Source: Sulfitobacter undariae
GTDB taxonomy: Bacteria; Pseudomonadota; Alphaproteobacteria; Rhodobacterales; Rhodobacteraceae
Reading direction: 5' to 3'
Assembly (NCBI RefSeq): GCF_014196805.1
Contig: NZ_JACIEI010000011.1
Coordinates: 1 to 64,000, forward strand
DNA length: 64,000 bases
The position numbers and the translations under genes are program-made. This document shows, piece by piece, positions 41,803 to 51,220 of this stretch. The number at the start of each line of letters is the position of its first letter. Positions within the stretch are counted from its first letter, which is position 1. The notes below the pieces were generated by a model, which was not told where the DNA came from, did not search any database, and saw nothing but the letters and a program-made list of their open reading frames with translations.

Positions 41803-43755
41803 TCAAAGGTTCATGCGGTTTTCAATCAGATCATCTACAACAGAGGGATCAGCCAGCGTTGAAGTATCGCCAAGCGTCGCGTGATCGTTTTCGGCGATCT
41901 TGCGCAGGATGCGGCGCATGATCTTGCCCGAGCGTGTTTTGGGCAAGCCGGGTGCCCATTGGATCAGGTCGGGGGAAGCAATAGGGCCGATCTCGTTGCG
42001 GACCCAATTGCGCAACTCTGTGCGCAATTCATCGCTGGGCTCTTCACCGCCCATCAAGGTGACGTAGCAATAGATGCCTTGGCCTTTGACGGCGTGCGGG
42101 TATCCGACAACTGCTGCTTCGGCAACCTTTGCGTGGGCCACCAATGCGGATTCCACTTCGGCGGTCCCCATGCGGTGCCCCGATACGTTGATCACATCGT
42201 CGACGCGGCCTGTGATCCAGTAATCGCCGTCCTCGTCACGTTTGCAACCGTCACCTGTGAAATAATAGCCAGGGTAATCGGAGAAATAGGTTTTCTCAAA
42301 ACGCTTGTGATCGCCCCAAACCGTGCGCATCTGGCCGGGCCAGCTGTTGGCGATGCACAACACGCCTTCGGCTGGATTGCCTTCAATAATTTCGGCGGTG
42401 GTGGGTTCTAGGATAACGGGTTTGATGCCAAAGAAGGGTTTCATCGCCGATCCCGGTTTTGTGGCATGGGCGCCGGGCAGGGGAGTCATCAGGTGGCCAC
42501 CTGTTTCGGTCTGCCACCACGTGTCCACAATCGGGCAACGGCCCTCACCGACGACTTCGTTATACCAGTTCCACGCCTCAGGGTTGATGGGTTCACCGAC
42601 AGTACCAAGAATGCGCAGGCTGCTTAGATCGGCCTGTTTTACGAAATCCTTGCCCAACCCCATCAGCGCACGAATTGCGGTCGGGGCGGTGTAGAATTGG
42701 GTAACGCTGTGCTTTTCGCAAATTTGCCAAAAACGGCTGGCGTCGGGATAGGTCGGTACGCCTTCAAACATCACAGTTGTCGCGCCGTTCGCCAGCGGAC
42801 CATAGATGATATAGCTGTGGCCAGTGACCCAACCCACATCGGCGGTACACCAAAAGATGTCCCCGTCTTTATAGTCAAAGGTAATTTCATGCGTCATCGC
42901 GGCATAAACCAGATAGCCACCTGTTGTGTGTACCACGCCTTTGGGTTGTCCAGTTGAGCCAGAAGTATAGAGAACAAACAGCGGGTCTTCGGCGTTCATC
43001 GCCTCGGGTTCGCAGGTAGCAGCGGCTTCTTTTGCCAATGCGTTATAGTCATAGTCGCGTCCGGCGACCCATGAAGTTTGGCCGCCTGTGCGTTTCACCA
43101 CAAGGCATTTGACGTTGTCGTTACAGTGCAGCAACGCTTGATCCGCGTTTGTCTTGAGTGTGGTAGAGCGGCCGCCGCGTGGGGCGTGATCTGCGGTGAT
43201 CACAACCTTCGCGTCACAGCCATTCACCCGTGCAGCCAACGCATCGGGAGAGAAACCTGCAAAGACAATCGAATGGATTGCCCCGATGCGCGCGCAGGCC
43301 AGCATCGCATAGGCGGCCTCGGGGATCATGGGCATATAGATGATGACACGGTCGCCACGGGCCACGCCCATATCCTTGAGGATATTCGCCATGCGGCAGG
43401 TGTGCGCGTGCAGGTCTTTATAGGTGATGTGCTGGGCGGCTTCATCGGGGCTGTCTGGCTCCCAGATGATGGCCGTTTGATCGCCGCGTGTCTCTAGGTG
43501 GCGGTCGATGCAATTTGCGGCAACGTTCAATTCACCATCCGCATACCAATTAATTTTAACGGACCCGAGGGTGAAATCCACATTCTGCACTTGGGTAAAA
43601 GGCTTGATCCAGTCGACACGGCTCGCCTGAGCTTTCCAGAAGCTGTCAGGGTCGTTCACGGATGTTGCGTACATTGCTTCATATTTGGCTGCATCCACAT
43701 GGGTGTTTGCCGCAATATTGATGGACGGGGGGTATGTTTTTGCAGGCTGTGACAT
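41803..43755 (-). CDS. acs: Acetyl-CoA synthetase
   Basis: A 650-residue AMP-forming acetate-CoA ligase. The P-loop-like [19 protein letters not shown], the acetate-pocket region [39 protein letters not shown] and the [11 protein letters not shown] motif with the regulatory acetylatable Lys are all present. It activates acetate for the TCA cycle and glyoxylate or ethylmalonyl-CoA pathways. I take the start at 43755 ([10 protein letters not shown]), preceded by GGAGG about ten bases away. Confidence 0.97.
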   Translation of the reverse strand: MSQPAKTYPPSINIAANTHVDAAKYEAMYATSVNDPDSFWKAQASRVDWIKPFTQVQNVDFTLGSVKINWYADGELNVAANCIDRHLETRGDQTAIIWEPDSPDEAAQHITYKDLHAHTCRMANILKDMGVARGDRVIIYMPMIPEAAYAMLACARIGAIHSIVFAGFSPDALAARVNGCDAKVVITADHAPRGGRSTTLKTNADQALLHCNDNVKCLVVKRTGGQTSWVAGRDYDYNALAKEAAATCEPEAMNAEDPLFVLYTSGSTGQPKGVVHTTGGYLVYAAMTHEITFDYKDGDIFWCTADVGWVTGHSYIIYGPLANGATTVMFEGVPTYPDASRFWQICEKHSVTQFYTAPTAIRALMGLGKDFVKQADLSSLRILGTVGEPINPEAWNWYNEVVGEGRCPIVDTWWQTETGGHLMTPLPGAHATKPGSAMKPFFGIKPVILEPTTAEIIEGNPAEGVLCIANSWPGQMRTVWGDHKRFEKTYFSDYPGYYFTGDGCKRDEDGDYWITGRVDDVINVSGHRMGTAEVESALVAHAKVAEAAVVGYPHAVKGQGIYCYVTLMGGEEPSDELRTELRNWVRNEIGPIASPDLIQWAPGLPKTRSGKIMRRILRKIAENDHATLGDTSTLADPSVVDDLIENRMNL

Positions 43756-43919
43756 GGGTTTCAATCCTCCTAAGGGTGGCTTGCGTCTTTTGGTGCGCAA
43801 TATTTGCCGTCGTTCATGCGCAGCTTAGGGAGGCGGAGGCGGTATGTGAACAATGAAGGAGAGGATTGGAGGGGGTTTGTGTAAATAAATTTCCAAAATT
43901 CGGTAGTTTTGGGGAAATT

Positions 43920-44096
43920 ATGCGGTTTGACAGGAGGTTATCGGGGTTGTCGAAGCATAAGAAGGCACGGATCACCCTGCCGCAGGGGCCTGAAGGCTCT
44001 ATCGATGTCGTAAAGTTAAGAGCACTGAGTCTCGACGATACTACGGAAACGGCTGATGCATCGCCTTCAGGTTCGCAGGTATTAAGTGGCGTGTAG
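43920..44096 (+). CDS. Small hypothetical protein
   Basis: A possible 58-residue basic-to-acidic protein (MRFDRRLSGLSKHKKARI...), with GGGGA five bases before its ATG. Its last 15 bases overlap the end of the AI-2E transporter gene on the other strand. No family is recognised and no transmembrane segment is present. It fills most of the gap between acs and the transporter gene, but may be a chance frame. Confidence 0.35.
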   Translation: MRFDRRLSGLSKHKKARITLPQGPEGSIDVVKLRALSLDDTTETADASPSGSQVLSGV

Positions 44097-45212
44097 GGAG
44101 TCTTCGATGGTCGCCTTATCGGCGATATCGCCATTTGTCGTGCGAATGTTGCTGTCGAGGAAATGGCTGAAAATCTGCAACGCTTCGACGTTGTCGCAGA
44201 CAACTTTGAACACCACCAAAAACGGTACGGCGATCAACGCGCCTGCGATGCCCCACAGCCATCCCCACAATACCACCGTCAAAAAGACCGCAACCGTGTT
44301 GATTTCCAACCGTTTGCCCACCAGCCAAGGTGTCACAAACTGCCCCTCGATTGAGGTGAGCGTCATATATCCCAACGGCACCAACATCGCATAGCCGACC
44401 GTATCAAAGGTGATCAACGCATAAGCCGCAGCAATCGCCGCGCCAATAACGCCGCCGATATAGGGCAGGAAATTCAACACAAACGCTGCGATTCCAAAGA
44501 TATGTGCACCGGGCAGACCCATGAGCCAAAGCAGCAACCAGACACAAAGGCCAAGTCCCGCATTGATTACAGTGATTGTGAGCAAATAGCGCGACACACG
44601 TTTTTCAACGTCATAAACAGCCGATAATGCACGTTTCTTTCCGGTGAATGTCTGAAACGACTGCACCAGTTTGATGTAAAACATATTGCCAGAGGCCAAT
44701 AAAAACATCGCCAGCACCAGCGAGACAACCAACGTGCCGCCCAGTTTCATGCCTGCGGTCATTGCGCTGTCTAGGAAGCCAGGTTGTTTGACAATCACTT
44801 CTTGCGTGCCACCCGCTGGTTCGCTGATTTTTTCCACTTCCTCGGTGGCGCGGCGTACGGTTTCGACAGTTTCGGCCATGCCATTTAGCTTGGCTTTGAT
44901 CTGGATGCCCATTTGCGGCAATTCGTCTGACCACAAAGCAACAGTGCCTGCGGATGCTCCAATAAGCGATAGGATGGCTATGGCGGCCGTGCCTACCAGC
45001 ACCACAGCAGATATTCCGCTGGGAATGCCGGCACGCCCGAATGTACGCATCAACGGGCTGAGCGTCAGGGCAAGGAGAAAGCCCATCAGGATCGGCAACA
45101 CTAAATCTTTGGCGAAATAGGCGGTGACAAATATCGCAATCACGCAGAGCAATTGCAATGATCTGCGGATTGAAGTGATGTCTTCCAAAATAGTGCCCCT
45201 TGATGCGCTCAT
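44082..45212 (-). CDS. AI-2E family transporter
   Basis: A 376-residue inner-membrane protein of the PerM/TqsA (UPF0118, AI-2E exporter) family. Hydrophobic segments near the N-terminus (LCVIAIFVTAYFAKDLVLPI, then AILSLIGASAGTVALW) and again from about residue 160 onward surround a hydrophilic middle. The C-terminal GYMTLTSIEGQFVTPWLVGKR and WGWLWGIAGALIAVP stretches are diagnostic. Members export small molecules, autoinducer-2 in one well-studied case, or act as Na+/H+ antiporters; the substrate here is unknown. Confidence 0.88.
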   Translation of the reverse strand: MSASRGTILEDITSIRRSLQLLCVIAIFVTAYFAKDLVLPILMGFLLALTLSPLMRTFGRAGIPSGISAVVLVGTAAIAILSLIGASAGTVALWSDELPQMGIQIKAKLNGMAETVETVRRATEEVEKISEPAGGTQEVIVKQPGFLDSAMTAGMKLGGTLVVSLVLAMFLLASGNMFYIKLVQSFQTFTGKKRALSAVYDVEKRVSRYLLTITVINAGLGLCVWLLLWLMGLPGAHIFGIAAFVLNFLPYIGGVIGAAIAAAYALITFDTVGYAMLVPLGYMTLTSIEGQFVTPWLVGKRLEINTVAVFLTVVLWGWLWGIAGALIAVPFLVVFKVVCDNVEALQIFSHFLDSNIRTTNGDIADKATIEDSLHAT

Positions 45213-45375
45213 TACAGGTGAACGCGCCAGCAGCGTGTTTGGTTCAAATTTTGGCCTGTAGAATTTTAAGGTGTGTGATGTGGTTGCGAGGGGCTGTGCC
45301 GCAATCGCCGCTTGACCATCAGGCGGCTGACGGGCCAGATTGCGCCACTGTTTTTACCCCAACCGAAAGCCCACA

Positions 45376-46512
45376 ATGTTCCGTTTTATCCATACGTCAG
45401 ACCTGCATCTTGGTAAGCCTTTTGGCCGTCACGGCGAAGATGTGCGCGGGCGCTTGCGGCAAGCGCGCCATGGTGCGCTCAACCGTTTGGCACAGGCGGC
45501 ACGGGCGCAGGGGGCTGGTGTGGTCTTGTTGGCGGGGGATACGTTTGATCAACAAACACCCGCGCCTGCGATCACCCGTCAGGCGCTGAATGCGATGGCA
45601 CAGGAACACGACATCAGATGGGTTTTGATGCCCGGCAACCACGACAGCCTTGCAGCAACCGAATTATGGCAAACGATTGAGCGGGACAAACCGGACAATG
45701 TAATCACAGCGCTGACAAATGCGCCACTTGATCTGGGCGGGGCTTATGTGTTGCCCGCGCCTTGCACTACGCGCAATCCGGGACGTGATTTGACCCAAGA
45801 GATGGCGCAGCCCACGCCGCAAGGCGCGTTGCGCATCGGGTTGGGGCATGGCGGTATTCATGATTTTGCGAGCCTCGGATCGGTGGCGGCAGACGGGCCC
45901 AGCGGTACCATTGCACCCGACCGCGCCACACAGGCGGGGTTGGATTATCTGGGGTTGGGGGATTGGCATGGCCAGATCAAAGTGACGGCCAACACATGGT
46001 ATTCTGGCACGCCAGAACCAGACAGCTTTAAGCATGCTCATGGCGGCACTGCTTTGGCTGTATCGATTGCTGGGGCAGGGGCGCAGCCCGAGGTGACAAT
46101 TGTTCCGACAGGCGAGATCGCATGGCAGCGCATCGCATTGGAATTGACCCCGCTGGATGACTGTAACGCGGCCCTGTCCGAGGCATTGCCGGCACTAGCG
46201 ACGAGGCGCGATACGTTGCTACAGGTCACCGCACAAGGGCGGTTGGGGGTGCAGCAAATGCAGCATCTGCGCAGAGCGCTGGTGCAGGTAGGGCCGGATT
46301 TCCTCAGCCTCAGCCAAGATTTGGACGCGGTTTTGTTGGCCCATGATGCCACTGATCTGGAAGCCATCGACCCGTCCGGAGGTGCGCTGCGCCATGCGGC
46401 TGATGCGCTGTCCGCCAAAGCCCAAGACGGCGACCTGTCTGCTGCCGACCGCCGCGTTGCAGCGACGGCCTTGGCGCAGTTGTTTTCCTTTGTCGCGGGA
46501 GAAGACGCATGA
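45376..46512 (+). CDS. DNA repair exonuclease, SbcD/YhaO-like
   Basis: A 378-residue calcineurin-like metallophosphoesterase. The metal motifs are in order: FIHTSDLHLG, LLAGDTFD, MPGNHDS, IGLGHGGIH and LGLGDWHGQ. It resembles YhaO of Bacillus, a Mre11/SbcD relative, and should form a nuclease complex with the ATPase encoded next, whose start codon overlaps its stop (ATGA). I start at MFRFIHTSDLHLG (45376). Confidence 0.9.
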   Translation: MFRFIHTSDLHLGKPFGRHGEDVRGRLRQARHGALNRLAQAARAQGAGVVLLAGDTFDQQTPAPAITRQALNAMAQEHDIRWVLMPGNHDSLAATELWQTIERDKPDNVITALTNAPLDLGGAYVLPAPCTTRNPGRDLTQEMAQPTPQGALRIGLGHGGIHDFASLGSVAADGPSGTIAPDRATQAGLDYLGLGDWHGQIKVTANTWYSGTPEPDSFKHAHGGTALAVSIAGAGAQPEVTIVPTGEIAWQRIALELTPLDDCNAALSEALPALATRRDTLLQVTAQGRLGVQQMQHLRRALVQVGPDFLSLSQDLDAVLLAHDATDLEAIDPSGGALRHAADALSAKAQDGDLSAADRRVAATALAQLFSFVAGEDA

Positions 46513-49151
46513 AGCTGCGCAGTCTCACTCTTAGCAACGTACGCAAATTCGCAGGCCAAACCGCCACGATCAGCAATATCGGCGATGGCGTCAGCGTGGT
46601 GTCCGAAGCGAATGAATTTGGTAAATCCACGTTTTTTGACGCGCTTCATGCGCTGTTCTTTTTGAAATACGGGGCTGCCACGCGTGAAGTGAAATCACTG
46701 CAACCGCGCGCTGGCGGGGCGGTACGTGTGGCGGCACAGATTGAGCTGCCGACAGGGGTGTTCACATTAGAAAAGTCGTTTCTGGCGCAAAAACGCGCAT
46801 CGGTTAAGGATTCGAGCGGTAATCTGATTGCCCTTGATGACGAAGCAGAACGTTGGATCGCTGACCTGATGGGAAACGGTATAGAGGGGCCAGCAGGGTT
46901 GCTCTGGGTGCGGCAAGGCATCACCGCGTTAGAGCCTGCGGGCAATACAGGTGCGGATAAAACCGAAAAAGAGCGCTTGTTGGGGGCGCGCCGTGACTTA
47001 TTGTCATCGGTTGCGGGCGAGATTGACATGGTCACTGGTGGCCGCCGCATGGACCGTGTGATCGAAGCCGCAGGGCAGGCGCTGGGGCGTTTAGCCACGG
47101 CCACGGGGCAACCCAAAGCAAACGGTCCTTGGAAAGACGCACAGCTAGAGGCGCATGCTCATGCGGTGCGACACGAAGAATTAGATCAGCTTTGCCGCAG
47201 TTTGACAGATGCCCTGACCCAGCGCCGCGAGGTTGCGGCCCGTCTTGAGGTGCTGCAAGCGCCGGGCGCGGCCGAGGCTTTGACGGATGATCTGGAAAAG
47301 GCCCAAGCAGTTCATTCCGCCGCCAAGGCCCATGCGGACAAGTTGGCGCAGATGCGTGATCAAGCTGCCTTGCGGCAGTTGGAATTGGACAGTGTAAAAG
47401 GGCGATTGGACAGTCTGATTGCGGCGGCGCTGGGATATGAAGCTGCAAAAGACGGATTGGATCAGGCCACAGCGGCGCATGTCGATGCCAGCGAAAAGGC
47501 CCAAGATGCAGACACACAGACGGATACTGCGCAAGCGGCACTTACACAGGCGGCAAGCGCGTTGACACGTGCGGCGGCGGCTAAAGAGGCGGTGCAGCAA
47601 GACGCTTTGCGCACACATGCGCAGGAAAAATACGACCAGTTGCGCGGACTGATGGCACAGGTCGCTGGAAAGCGCAGCCAGCTGGAACAGGCAAACGCGC
47701 TGCTGGCCACGCAATCTGTTACAGCCCAAGCGTTGAGCCGCATTGAGACAGCGCAGGCGAATATGGTGCGTGCGAAGGCCGAGATTGCTTCGGGGGCTGT
47801 GCAACTGCAGCTTTCTTATGAGGGCACGCAAAAGATCACTGTTGGCGGAGCCGCACTAGAGGCGGGCACACATGCGCTGGTACAGCGGCAAGTGATGGAG
47901 CTGCCCGGCATTGGGCGCATGACATTAGATCCGGGAAATGCGACGGCGGATATGGCCGCGGTCACTGCGGCACAAACAGAGTTCACAGCGGGGCTTAAGG
48001 TTGTTGGTGTGGCCGATCTGGATGCAGCCCGCCAAGCCGCCGCCAAGCGCAGTGAGACAACTGCTGAAATCGCGTTGTTGAAAAATGTATTGGAAACTCT
48101 GGCTCCGCAAGGTGTTGAGCACGTGCAAGCTGCCGAAGCACAAGCGCTTGCGCAGTTGGAAAGCCTGAAGGTATCTGCGGCAGAAGAGCCCGTTGATCCT
48201 GTTGCTGTCGCACAGCAAATGGAGGCGGCACAAGCGGCACAGGCCGAGGCGCAAATGCACTATGACCGCAGCCGCGACAGGCGCGATGCGGCCCGTGCTG
48301 CGCTGGCCCGTGCGGCGGCTCTGCGCGATGCGGCACAGGCGGCGTATCAAACCGCCGTTGCCGCATATGGTGCACCCGAAACCTTTAGTGAGCGAAAATC
48401 AGAGGCGGCCCGTGCATGTTCTGTTGCTGAAGTAGCGGCACAAGATGCGAGAACCGCTGTGGAAACGTTACAAGCCCAAGCGCCTGATCTGGCCATGGCG
48501 CAGGCGGATCTGGCACGGGCAACCTCGGCGCTTGATAACGCCCGCGAAGAACGCACACGGCTGGCCACGCGCATTGCTGATCTGGGGGCAACCATCCGCG
48601 CCCGCGCCGAAGACGGTGTAGAGGAAAAGCGGGATGAGGTTGCAGGCCTGTTGCAGGCAGCGCAGGAACGCGAAGCGCGGTTTGCCCATGAGGCCGCTGG
48701 GCTGATGCTTTTGGTTGATACCTTGCGGACCAAACGGGGCGCTGCACAAGAGGCATATTTTGGCCCTGTTCAACAAGAACTTGCGCCTTTGTTGGCCCTG
48801 CTACACGCAGATGCCGCGTTGAGCTTTGATCCTGCTTCCATGTTGCCACAGGGGTTGGTGCGCGGGGGCGCGGACGAAGCTGTCGAGATGCTCAGCGGCG
48901 GGACACAGGAGCAAATCGCGATCCTGACCCGCCTTGCTTTTGCACGCTTGTTTGCGCGGCAGGGCAAACCGATGCCGATTATTCTGGACGATGCGCTGGT
49001 CTATTCTGACGACAGCCGCATCATCGCGATGTTCACCGCCTTGCACCGTGTGGCGGCTGACCAGCAAGTGATTGTGTTCTCATGCCGTCAGATGGCTTTT
49101 GCGGGGCTGGGGGGGACACGGCCCACTGTGGAGATCGCGCAGGATCGGTAA
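46509..49151 (+). CDS. AAA ATPase, SbcC/YhaN-like
   Basis: An 880-residue SMC/Rad50-type ATPase. The N-terminal Walker A is ANEFGKSTFFD, Q-loop-like WVRQGITALEP follows, long Ala/Gln/Glu-rich coiled coils fill about residues 220-760, and the C-terminus has the signature MLSGGTQEQIAILTRLAF and Walker B PIILDDALVYSDD. It is shorter than SbcC and lacks an obvious zinc hook, as in YhaN. Pairs with the YhaO-like nuclease upstream for processing of DNA ends or stalled forks. Confidence 0.9.
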   Translation: MKLRSLTLSNVRKFAGQTATISNIGDGVSVVSEANEFGKSTFFDALHALFFLKYGAATREVKSLQPRAGGAVRVAAQIELPTGVFTLEKSFLAQKRASVKDSSGNLIALDDEAERWIADLMGNGIEGPAGLLWVRQGITALEPAGNTGADKTEKERLLGARRDLLSSVAGEIDMVTGGRRMDRVIEAAGQALGRLATATGQPKANGPWKDAQLEAHAHAVRHEELDQLCRSLTDALTQRREVAARLEVLQAPGAAEALTDDLEKAQAVHSAAKAHADKLAQMRDQAALRQLELDSVKGRLDSLIAAALGYEAAKDGLDQATAAHVDASEKAQDADTQTDTAQAALTQAASALTRAAAAKEAVQQDALRTHAQEKYDQLRGLMAQVAGKRSQLEQANALLATQSVTAQALSRIETAQANMVRAKAEIASGAVQLQLSYEGTQKITVGGAALEAGTHALVQRQVMELPGIGRMTLDPGNATADMAAVTAAQTEFTAGLKVVGVADLDAARQAAAKRSETTAEIALLKNVLETLAPQGVEHVQAAEAQALAQLESLKVSAAEEPVDPVAVAQQMEAAQAAQAEAQMHYDRSRDRRDAARAALARAAALRDAAQAAYQTAVAAYGAPETFSERKSEAARACSVAEVAAQDARTAVETLQAQAPDLAMAQADLARATSALDNAREERTRLATRIADLGATIRARAEDGVEEKRDEVAGLLQAAQEREARFAHEAAGLMLLVDTLRTKRGAAQEAYFGPVQQELAPLLALLHADAALSFDPASMLPQGLVRGGADEAVEMLSGGTQEQIAILTRLAFARLFARQGKPMPIILDDALVYSDDSRIIAMFTALHRVAADQQVIVFSCRQMAFAGLGGTRPTVEIAQDR

Positions 49152-49305
49152 ACTGCCTGTATTTTAATCGCCTATGTCCTGAATGGTTGGTTTTTGTGCG
49201 AAAAGTCGGTGCCGCCCCTTTTGTCTGACGGGGAACTGGGGCAAGTAGCCTCCAATGAGGCTGAAATTTTTGCCACTGGCATAGCGCGTCAAACTGCAAC
49301 AACCC

Positions 49306-49386
49306 GAGATGATCCATGATATGCAGGTGAAAGCGCCTTTCCGCGATGCTACAAAACCGATCACTGTTTACAGCCTGATCCGATAA
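49306..49386 (+). pseudogene. ureA: ureA relic (3' end of urease gamma subunit)
   Basis: The frame reads EMIHDMQVKAPFRDATK then PITVYSLIR and TAA. Intact UreA proteins end in the equivalent of EMIHDVQVEATFPDGTK then LVTVHxPIR, so the last 26 codons of ureA survive with substitutions. Upstream sequence to 49152 shows no further UreA or UreD similarity that I can read. This is the first of four urease gene remnants in operon order. Confidence 0.8.
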
Positions 49387-49401
49387 CTCAAAGGAAACCA
49401 G

Positions 49402-49521
49402 ATGAAATATCTGCCTTACCTCACCACTGTTGCTGTGGCTGGCCCTGCGCTGGCCCATGAAGGTGTGCAGGTCGTGCCGCAAGGCGGGAAACGTCATGTT
49501 TTCGGGTTCAGCAACAAGGTG
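49402..49521 (+). pseudogene. Fused relics of a ureJ/hupE-like gene (5') and ureB (3')
   Basis: Codons 1-21 (MKYLPYLTTVAVAGPALAHEG) are the signal peptide of a HupE/UreJ-type protein, a nickel permease often found between ureA and ureB. They have a good ribosome binding site. Directly after, VQVVPQGGKRHVFGFSNKV then MG matches the UreB C-terminus (xVxLVPLGGxRxVxGFxxKVMG). A deletion thus joined the two in frame, and the frame runs on into the next gene. Confidence 0.72.
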
Positions 49522-49899
49522 ATGGGGCCGCTGGCGCTCTGCGCGGCACTGATGTTTGCGCCATTTTTTGGCGGTGCGGCACAGGCGCAAAGCGCTGCAG
49601 AGTGTATTGAGCCACAGCAGCAACAGCTGATGAATGCTTGCGCCCAGAAAGACTATGAAGTTGCAGATGCCGCACTGAATTCGGCGTGGAAATCTGCCAA
49701 ATCCTTTGCCGATGCGATTGGAGAAGGTGATGCACTGCTGGATGCTCAGCGGGCATGGCTCAGCTACCGTGATGCGGCATGTGAGGTCCATGCCAGCCCG
49801 TTTGAGGGCGGTTCGCTACAGCCTTTGATCCGCACCACTTGCCTGAGCGAACTTACAGCGGAGCGCACGCGCATGCTGCTTGAATTTAATGCTTACTGA
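49522..49899 (+). CDS. DUF1311 (LprI-like) periplasmic protein
   Basis: A 125-residue secreted protein: signal peptide MGPLALCAALMFAPFFGG then AAQAQS, and a mature DUF1311 domain with paired cysteines (AAECIEPQQQ, LMNACAQKD, RDAACEVH, TTCLSEL) and the family core LLDAQRAWLSYRDAAC. Relatives include LprI, a lysozyme-inhibitor-like lipoprotein. In many Rhodobacteraceae a DUF1311 gene sits between ureB and ureC, as here. The reading frame is open upstream through the ureJ/ureB relic, so the product may now carry a 40-residue extension with a second signal peptide if translated from 49402. Confidence 0.8.
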   Translation: MGPLALCAALMFAPFFGGAAQAQSAAECIEPQQQQLMNACAQKDYEVADAALNSAWKSAKSFADAIGEGDALLDAQRAWLSYRDAACEVHASPFEGGSLQPLIRTTCLSELTAERTRMLLEFNAY

Positions 49900-49941
49900 G
49901 CCAATCCGTAGAGCCAGTACAATCATACAAAGAGCACCCCA

Positions 49942-50253
49942 ATGAAAACGCCTGATCCTTTTGGTTATTTTAACAATGCCGTCCAGATGGCCCATATCAT
50001 GGTCGAGGCTCAGTCGGTGATTGGGATGCGCATGATGGGCATGGCGGGGCTCTGGTCTGTGCCCAAGGGGGAGGATGAAACCATGGTGGCCGAGAAGCTT
50101 CAGGCCATGACACGCGCCAGCGCGGACGCAACGGCCTTGATGTTGCGCGGCGGTACACCTGATCAGATTACCGCCGCAGCCTTAAAACCTTATCGCCAGA
50201 AAACCCGCGCCAATGCCAAACGCCTTGGTAAACGCGGCCTCAAAACAAGCTAA
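49942..50253 (+). CDS. Conserved small protein of the roseobacter urease locus
   Basis: A 103-residue protein with a Met-rich amphipathic N-terminal half (MAHIMVEAQSVIGMRMMGMA) and a basic C-terminus (RQKTRANAKRLGKRGLK). Homologues in Rhodobacteraceae are, as I recall, annotated by analogy as antifreeze protein or left as hypothetical; a phasin-like helical character is visible. No reaction is known. It lies between the DUF1311 gene and the ureC relic and is intact, so it may have a role independent of urease. Confidence 0.7.
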   Translation: MKTPDPFGYFNNAVQMAHIMVEAQSVIGMRMMGMAGLWSVPKGEDETMVAEKLQAMTRASADATALMLRGGTPDQITAAALKPYRQKTRANAKRLGKRGLKTS

Positions 50254-50278
50254 CCTAAATGCTGGTCAAATCGCACTT

Positions 50279-50513
50279 GTGCAATATACTTATATGTATG
50301 GGCCACCCACGGGGGGCCGCATCCGCCTTGGTGATATGGGGCTGACCATTCGGGCGTCTACAAAACGGACTTGGGACAGGCGGATGGGCTCGCGGCATCG
50401 CGGGCTTGGCCAAGCAAGCGATTGCGGTGAAAAGCGCGCGCACTAATGGCCCATTTTCGACTTGTGATTTCGCGGAAATGTGGCCCGTTGAGCAACGCTA
50501 TTTTCTGTTCTAA
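50279..50513 (+). pseudogene. ureC: ureC relic: both ends of the urease alpha-subunit gene, middle deleted
   Basis: At 50279-50350 the frame reads VQYTYMYGPPTGGRIRLGD then MGLTI, matching the UreC start (YxxMFGPTTGDRVRLADTxL). At 50394-50513, in another frame, GIAGLAKQAIAVKSAR leads to EMWPVEQRYFLF and TAA, matching the UreC end (GIAxxxGLxKxxxAVKxxR ... LPMAQRYFLF). About 1.5 kb encoding the nickel site and all catalytic residues is gone. The residual pieces carry many substitutions, so decay is not recent. Confidence 0.85.
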
Positions 50514-50546
50514 AGCCACTCCGACTCTAACGAATGAGACCCTGAT

Positions 50547-51023
50547 ATGCCCGACCACCTGACCCGAACAACCCGCCTTGCAGGTACATGGAAGACCGCT
50601 GTTGCCAGTTGTGAACTGGCGTATGATGCGCGTTTCATCTGGCGCGAGGTGATAACAACCCGTGAGGGGCAAAGTGTGCTGGTTGATCTGCCCAAGGCGA
50701 CTTCCCTCAATCACGGGGATGCGCTTGAGGCGGCTGACGGTCAATTGATCGAGATCATAGCCGCGGATGAAGACCTGTTGCAGATCGCAGGCGATAATCT
50801 TGTGCAATTGGCGTGGCACATGGGTAACCGCCATACAGCCTGTCAGATTGAAGCGGATTACCTGCTGATCCAGAGTGATCCGGTGATTAAGCACATGTTG
50901 GAGCATCTAGGGGCGACTGTGACTGTGGTGCGTCGGCAGTTTACGCCTGAAGGCGGGGCATTTGGCCGTACTTGCAATCACGTACACGGCGAAATCCCCC
51001 GTAAGCATGATCACGCACATTGA
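50547..51023 (+). CDS. ureE: Urease accessory protein UreE, probably degenerating
   Basis: A 158-residue nickel chaperone by family. The N-terminal domain (VLVDLPKATSLNHGDALEAADG) and C-terminal metal domain (LVQLAWHMGNRHTACQIEAD) are full length, and a short His tail (HDHAH) remains. However the conserved Asp-His-Val motif at the dimer interface, whose His binds nickel, reads Asp-Pro-Val (Pro112 in LLIQSDPVIKHMLEHLGA). With the catalytic subunits lost and no ureF or ureG following, the protein has no evident client. It is an open frame under relaxed selection or one kept for nickel binding by its tail. Confidence 0.85.
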   Translation: MPDHLTRTTRLAGTWKTAVASCELAYDARFIWREVITTREGQSVLVDLPKATSLNHGDALEAADGQLIEIIAADEDLLQIAGDNLVQLAWHMGNRHTACQIEADYLLIQSDPVIKHMLEHLGATVTVVRRQFTPEGGAFGRTCNHVHGEIPRKHDHAH

Positions 51024-51220
51024 TCGGGGATGTGGCGGGGGAGGCATCTGGGCTGAGCCAAGGGACAGCTGCACCAGCTTAGCTTGCGCTGTTCGGATAT
51101 CAGCGCATAGTCATGGATGGATTTGGCGCTAAATCTGGGGTAGACGGGCGGTAGACCCATTGATGGTGCTGCGGTTCATACGCTGCGCCACGCCCTAGTG
51201 AGCAAACAAGGAACCACGAT

